From Pieris napi (taxonomy: Eukaryota; Arthropoda; Insecta; Lepidoptera; Pieridae), in the NCBI RefSeq assembly GCF_905475465.1, contig NC_062254.1, positions 8,686,001 to 8,750,000 on the forward strand: a DNA stretch of 64,000 nt, written 5' to 3'. The notes under the pieces were generated by a model. That model worked only from the letters and a program-made list of their open reading frames with translations, was not told the DNA's origin and did no database searches. Each line of letters begins with the position of its first letter. The stretch's first letter is position 1. Below are positions 58,455 to 64,000 of this stretch, piece by piece. The position numbers were made by a program, and so were the translations under genes.

Positions 58455-58612
58455 CAGTTTCAGTCTGGTTCCGACCGTGCTTGGACGACATGCCATTGCG
58501 TAAATATGCGAATAAATATAGCAGCATGAGTCAGTGATATTGTGAATCGTTTGCGGTTTGTATCCTACAAAGATTAGAGCAATCACAATCAAGCAATAAC
58601 AAACATAAATAT
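58455..58612 (+). other. Possible untranslated first exon of gene C
   Basis: TCAGT-type initiator words near 58455 (gtttcagtctggttccg) are followed by 150 bases of mixed composition ending at a strong donor, aaatatc|GTAAGTATT. It contains no long frame. It could be a 5' UTR exon of gene C, whose coding exon lies 3 kb downstream, but the link is inference. Confidence 0.22.
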
Positions 58613-59082
58613 CGTAAGTATTTTTTACGAGTAATAGTAGGTTGCTAGTTTTAAAACTGACATTAACTTTCTATATACATATTTCTGTAAACTAGTTTAA
58701 AAAATATGATACAAATAATTTAAAACATATACTGTCTTCAAACTGGCTATTAATAATCAAAACTCATGTGTACAATACTTGAATAACAATGATCACACGC
58801 AAAATATCTATAGTATGGCATGCATGAGATAGCAATAGCAGTAGCGTAGGTATTTTTCGTGTTTACATGCAAATTTAGATAATTCTGGAGAGTAATTTTA
58901 TAAATGTTGGATTATTTCCCTCGCTACCTACTACTCGTATACCGGTACTAACTTGGTAAGCCATCATCACCAAAGCATTTAAAGGTATTATATCTGAATT
59001 AAAGCTTCTATTGTCTGCCACCAAGCAAAAATGCAAATAACAAAATGCAATGTACATATGCGTCGTCTCACTTCAGTATTGA

Positions 59083-59503
59083 TAAGGTGACCAACTATTT
59101 TTTTTTTCAAAAAGAGTACACTGCAAGTATTTCATAGGTGAAGATAAAAGAAGAAAAAACGATAAAAAGTTTATTTTCTTTTAAAAACATATTTTTCTTC
59201 GGAGTGGATGTTGCTAAATGAGGATGTTCGTCTCATAATGTAGCCATATCCGAACAACTTTCATTTTGCATATTAAATTTGACTGTTAAGACGGCAGATA
59301 ATGTTTTTACAGAAAGTTGCGACTTCTCCAATAATCATTCCCTAGTGAAAATACCCTTATAACAGCAGCATTAGTGCCCGGACAATATAACGAAATTTCT
59401 ATTAAAACTAAATTATACAAATGAGTACTTTCAGAGTACAGGATTTAAAAAGAGTACGGTTTGCGAAAAAAGAGTAAAAAACTCAGTATAGTTGGTCACC
59501 TTA
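59083..59503. mobile_element. Non-autonomous DNA element, 421 bp, 7-bp target duplication
   Basis: TAAGGTGACCAACTAT and ATAGTTGGTCACCTTA are terminal inverted repeats. GTATTGA flanks both sides (59076-59082 and 59504-59510). A 7- to 8-bp duplication would fit P-element- or hAT-type elements. No transposase. Confidence 0.75.
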
Positions 59504-60086
59504 GTATTGAATAACTTTACCTTTTATTATCTGTCTTCACGTTCATTATCACATGTAACAAGTAGAATAATGTTTACTATGTTTGGGTAGTACTGTGAAA
59601 CCCCGATGAGACATCAAGCACATTCAGTTTTGCTGATAATTTAAGTAGAGCAATCTCCTGTGCGCTCCAATTTGTTACTATTATGATTGGACACCCAAAC
59701 AAGACTAGATTTAGTATTTTTCAAATATAAGTTTGAAATACCAAAAAATATATCTCTACCTTCTGTTTATTATAACTTTAAATTATATGATAAGCCTCTC
59801 GATTGGCATGAATTTTAAAATTGTTTTTTACGACAAACAATTCAAACATTTGTATCAGTCAAATTTGCATTCAACAGTCTGTGCAGTCTTACGATATGGA
59901 TTATTTATTATAAATGTTTGAAGGACTTTTAAAGGTGGAAGTTTTTTCGTTATTAACTCTAATGGATTAAAATTTAAAAGTCATACAAATGTAAATGTAT
60001 TTAATTTATACAAGTAACTCTTATAAGAGCAAATATTTTTAATATCAGTCTGTGAAGATCACCGTGATTGCTCATGGCGATGAACG

Positions 60087-60540
60087 TATTTATTTTTGAA
60101 GCGAAACTTCTTTAGATGCATGAGGGTAAAATTTTTACGGATCGTCACGAAGCTGTGCAGCGTGTTTGTCGAAGAAAAGGGAGAGACCGATTGAGAATCA
60201 GTGAGAGAGAGTGAAAAGAGCGAAGTAGCTTACAGAAATACTATTTTTAAAATTAAAATTTCGTAAAGAGAATTTATGAAATATTAGTATTTTATATTTT
60301 ATGCAAAATAAATTATTGAAATCTCAAATGACGAATTGTAAATTAAAAAGCCACGTGTATCTATAATCGAAAAAATAAATTTAAAAAATTAAATTCATTA
60401 AATTCCTAACATATCTTCCTTTTTCACTCCCTCAAAGTCTCGGAAATCTAAAGTTTTAGATTTGTATAAATATGAGAGTTAAAAATTAGTTCGCCAAAGA
60501 AGTTTCACTTTTGACATGTGTACTTTGTACGCACTTTTTT
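60087..60540. mobile_element. DNA element with GAAACTTCTTTGGCG-type ends
   Basis: Left aagcgaaacttctttagatg and right cgccaaagaagtttcacttt are inverted. The right flank (gacatgtgtactttgtacgc) also occurs at 41075 and 51000, next to similar words, so one end is shared with the units of gene B. Confidence 0.5.
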
Positions 60541-61544
60541 TTCTTCACTGACACCAAAAAATGTAGAAGGTGATTGAGGATCAGTGGCCTGAGAGAGAAC
60601 ACTTATTTTAGCTATAGGTTTTTTATTAAATATAAGGGTAAGTTAATACCATAGCTGATATAAATGCAATCTACAGCAATACTGTTTAATTTTAAATATA
60701 CATTATCAACATTTGACATTCGTTATAATTGAATACGTTGGGGAATGAAGTATCATATCAGATAAGTAATGTGCGTGAAAAGGAACAATGTATCTTTAAT
60801 CTGTGAGCACAAATATGTATAATTGTATATGATAGTGCGGGGATAACTGATTAAATGTTTGAGGTTGCGAAAGTACAAAATATGTATGTTCCGTAATGCA
60901 AATAGTCCCAAAAACAGATACCTAAATAAGCATAAGACAGATAAACAGAGATATAAATGGTATCAAAAATCACTCGAAACTGCCAAGTGCGAGTCGGAGT
61001 AGTCTATGAAGAGGTTAAGTACCAAGTAGCCGAAAGTAGCAGACATAGATTAGGCATATGTAAATAAAGATTTTGCATATTTTTAAATCTATATTAGGGA
61101 GCGTTCAAGTATTATGTAACGTATACAAAATATATCGATTCACTTTTATACTAACCGTAATGCTTTTATTATAAATTTGCTATATTTAAGAAACAGCTGA
61201 TAGTCAATAGTCAAATCATTTATTCCAATTAGACCACCAAAAATGACACTTTTGAATGTTAAATAAAATTTATAGATGATTAAGTATTAGGTACTTAAAA
61301 ATTATACATTTAGACAGAGACATTTCGTTTTCACTGAAATATATTTTAGTTATTTTTAAATTAGAGTCAACCATATTATTCATAAAACGGCTATGGAACC
61401 TAAAAAACCACATCCGAACAAATTTATTACAACATCATTAGATGGCAGGTTACACAAAATAGATTTGCATTATCTACATATAATTACAGATAATTAGCAG
61501 TACGAGCGGTCAGCGGCGAGCGGAGGCCGGCGAGCCTCTCAGCA

Positions 61545-61549
61545 TCAGT
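61545..61549 (+). promoter_or_regulatory. Possible initiator (TCAGT) of gene C
   Basis: TCAGT 41 bases upstream of the ATG, preceded by a GC-rich stretch (gcggcgagcggaggccggcg) unusual in this AT-rich window. Confidence 0.35.
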
Positions 61550-61585
61550 TATTAAAACATCAGCAAGGCATACAGTCGTGTCAAA

Positions 61586-61777
61586 ATGGCGAGGAGTTTG
61601 CGTCTACTTCAACGGACATTTAATAAGTTTAATGAATCCTGTGTGAGATATAATAGTGTGTGGACGAGTGATGGAATAATAAATTCGCCATATGAAAAAA
61701 TAAAGGACATACCAAATATTACACTTTACGAATATATATGGCAAAATTTGGATAAATGGCCAGAAAGGACGGCTTCG
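61586..61777 (+). CDS. Gene C first coding exon: acyl-AMP-forming CoA ligase paralogue, continues outside window
   Basis: ATG (context AAAATGG) opens 64 codons ending at donor GTAAGT (61778), phase 0, as in gene B exon 1. The product starts MARSLRLLQRTFNKFNESCV, rich in R, S, L and N and free of acidic residues for its first 15 positions, which would fit a mitochondrial presequence. It ends LYEYIWQNLDKWPERTAS, matching the family's segment before 'TYAEL'. No second exon lies in the remaining 2.2 kb. The assignment rests on the likeness to gene B exon 1 in length, phase, position and wording, as no catalytic motif is included. Confidence 0.72.
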
Positions 61778-64000
61778 GTAAGTTAATTAAGAATTATAAA
61801 TAATATTACTGTGTAACTTATGTATACATAATATGTAGAAGCCAAATAACGATTTTTAATCTGTATGTCAATTGTCAACAATAATAAACCATAAGCTACA
61901 ACGCCCTATTTTATATTTTAAATAATCAACACGTATTTTATTTTGTTGGGTATTGATTGACACGAATTCTATCAATATGTAGCAAATACGATAACAAATT
62001 AAATGAAAAGCGACTACGGATTCGATGGTCTATAAATAAGTGTCATTACTATATTAGTTGAGTTGTCTAATGGGTAATTTTAATGTTTAAAGTAGATAAT
62101 TTTAAAAGCAGGTCAATTTATAAATAATCAACAACATTAAATCGTTTATAGATTCGTGTTAATGTATTCTGCGCACCAAAACATGGTCGTACAAAGGTCG
62201 GACGTCGTCGAATTTTGGAGTGACCTTGATTGTTGAAGTTAACAATTTCGCTGTTAAAAAACGATTTAATTTGTCTTAATAGAATTAACATTTTTAATTT
62301 ATTAATTAAATAACCGTAAAGCATTAAAAAATACAATTAAGAGGCGCGAGTGAGATTTTAAAAGACCTTTCAATTGGTGAAAACCATCCAACTGAACCAT
62401 TTCTATGGGACTTCGGACGGCCTTGTGATGTATGCAAATGATAAGGTCTCGGGTTCAGTTCACAGCCGAAAATTGCGGTCGGAGTGTTTTAAAACACGAC
62501 AGGGTACGACTTAAGTTGTCATGCCGACGATGCTCTCATTGTACTCCGACCGTACGTCCCATTATAGAGAATACACACTTTTCCACTTCCAGGCTATATA
62601 TCCTAGAGAATTTGAGACCATTTCGTAGTAGAACCGAACCATTTATCACTTTTAGCAGCAGATGTATATTACATTAACGAAGATGATATAACATAAAAAA
62701 AACCTCTCAGATTTCTCAAACGGGTTGTACTTTTCACGGCGTCGAAAAGGGCTGTCTGAGCTGGCTGAGAGACCCACGGCCCATTGTTGTACTCTCATTC
62801 TCTTTAGGTGACCAGTCCAAAACCAGTTCGTTTCCCTATGATGTTGGGTTGCGGTACTATTTCCTCATTTCTCCCCCTCCAACTCCATCTTCCTTTTTGG
62901 ACTAAGAGTTCCTTCCGGCTACAGGTAGTACGGATTCGCCACATGGTTATTATTATTCAGTGCCTGCGATAGTGGAATTAAATTGGATTATAAAGTAAAG
63001 TCAAATCATTTATTTCAATTAGACCACCTAAAATGGCACTTTTGAACGTCAAACAAAATACAAAGAAGATTCTAGTTGCCCCTTCCAAAAGGTAGTTTCG
63101 TGTGGAGAAGAATGGGCAAGAAACTCCACACTTACTCTTTTAAAATAGGTTTACAATATTTTGTTTACATTAGTTAAATAATTATATGTGAAGACAATGT
63201 ACTCTTAGAATAAAACATGTTAGCCCTGCATATAATTTATATGAACAATCGATTGTGATCCTACGTCATGTTTGTTTACTCGAAAATAATTTTAATCTAT
63301 ACTAAAAATAATCGTAATTATTTGTGTTGCCATGATAACAATGTTAGTTTAAAGTAGATAAATTGGATGATAAATTTTACAATTCTTGTGATGGTGATAA
63401 AAACATTTTATCATACCAGTTAAAATGGATAGAAAAAAATTAATTTAATGTAATTGATGTTTTCATTGTCTTATTAATTGCCCTTATATGTTACTATTAG
63501 GTACTACTAAACTTTACCTTGAACAATAACAATTTTACTTCAATTCTTTTGTTCTTTTCAATTTTACTTCATTATACCACTAATAATTATTTATCATTGT
63601 GGTATATATGTCGCAGTCAACTAGCTTAATTAGCCGTTTAATCAAGAGCCTAGGCTCTTTACTAAACAGCGCCGTTTAACTAACGGCCTGAACGATATTC
63701 AGCCGTAGCATTTATTACAACATTTAATAAACTGGCTGGCTAATGCTTAGGAAATGAACAGGATAGGCAAGTAATGTAACGTCATGGATTCAAGTCATTA
63801 TCCTAGCTCTTTGATCAAATGGCTGAATATCATTCAGGCCGTTAGTTAAATGGTGCTGTTTACTAAAGAGACTAGACTGTTGATTTAACGGCTAATTAAG
63901 CTAGTTGGCTACGATATATATACAGCCGAGGTCAAGGCGGGAATAATAATCGAATAGCTATAGTAATAGAAAAGTCATGGTACATTTTTGTATTGAAAAC
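61778..64000 (+). other. Start of intron 1 of gene C
   Basis: Contains a LINE-tail copy in reverse (63000-63190; gaccacctaaaatggcactt, also at 61209-61290) and a fold-back repeat (63605-63919). From 62340 to 62960 there is a less AT-rich stretch with no frame longer than 81 codons; I do not recognise it. Confidence 0.55.
63605..63919. mobile_element. Fold-back MITE with about 100-bp arms
   Basis: gtcaactagcttaattagcc at the left is mirrored by ggctaattaagctagttggc at the right; further matching words are taaacagcgccgtttaacta and cctgaacgatattcagcc, with about 10 per cent mismatch. Both ends run into ATAT, so the target duplication is uncertain. Confidence 0.7.

Larger units (their letters stand above)
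56729..61585. other. Intergenic region between the gene B blocks and gene C
   Basis: Contains a possible hAT-like fragment (about 56830-57085, agggccggctttagg against ttaaatccggcactg), a LINE relic (57280-57525), a family-4 repeat (57650-58030), a TIR element (59083-59503) and another inverted-repeat element (about 60087-60540). No supported coding gene. A possible untranslated exon lies at 58455-58612. Confidence 0.55.

Overview
The window looks like nuclear DNA of a moth or butterfly (Lepidoptera). It is AT-rich, its genes are split by GT-AG introns of hundreds to more than ten thousand bases, and it is packed with insect-type repeats. These include Helitrons ending in CTAG between A and T, tRNA-headed SINEs, 5'-truncated LINEs, a mariner-type transposon and many MITEs. 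The species assignment is inference; no single gene here identifies it.

The genes form a head-to-tail plus-strand cluster of acyl-AMP-forming ligases of the 4-coumarate:CoA ligase / firefly-luciferase-like family. Gene A (exons from 171 to 8084) enters the window without its first exons. Gene B is complete (nine coding exons, 16281-42866, 566 residues), and all splice phases join. Gene C contributes only its first coding exon (61586-61777) before the window ends. A and B share splice positions, except that the last exon of A is split in two in B.

The most unusual structure is a tandem duplication of the 3' half of gene B. A block of about 11.7 kb (34261-45944) is followed directly by a second copy (45945 to about 56728). 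The second copy carries another full set of terminal coding exons (47991-52382), poly(A) signal and flank, but no 5' exons. Exon 5 can join either set in frame. The two sets differ at 14 of 633 coding positions, 13 of them synonymous. This could be a gene with two interchangeable 3' ends, or two haplotypes wrongly placed in tandem by an assembler; the sequence alone cannot decide.

Layout: 1-8084 gene A; 8085-16280 intergenic with Helitrons, a 249-bp tandem repeat and MITEs; 16281-34221 gene B exons 1-5 with large repeat-filled introns holding a THAP-like exon and a 5S rRNA-derived sequence; 34261-45944 first 3' block of B with a mariner-type element and a 94-bp satellite; 45945-56728 second 3' block; 56729-61585 intergenic; 61586-64000 start of gene C.

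No CRISPR array, intact tRNA or operon is present, as expected for animal nuclear DNA.
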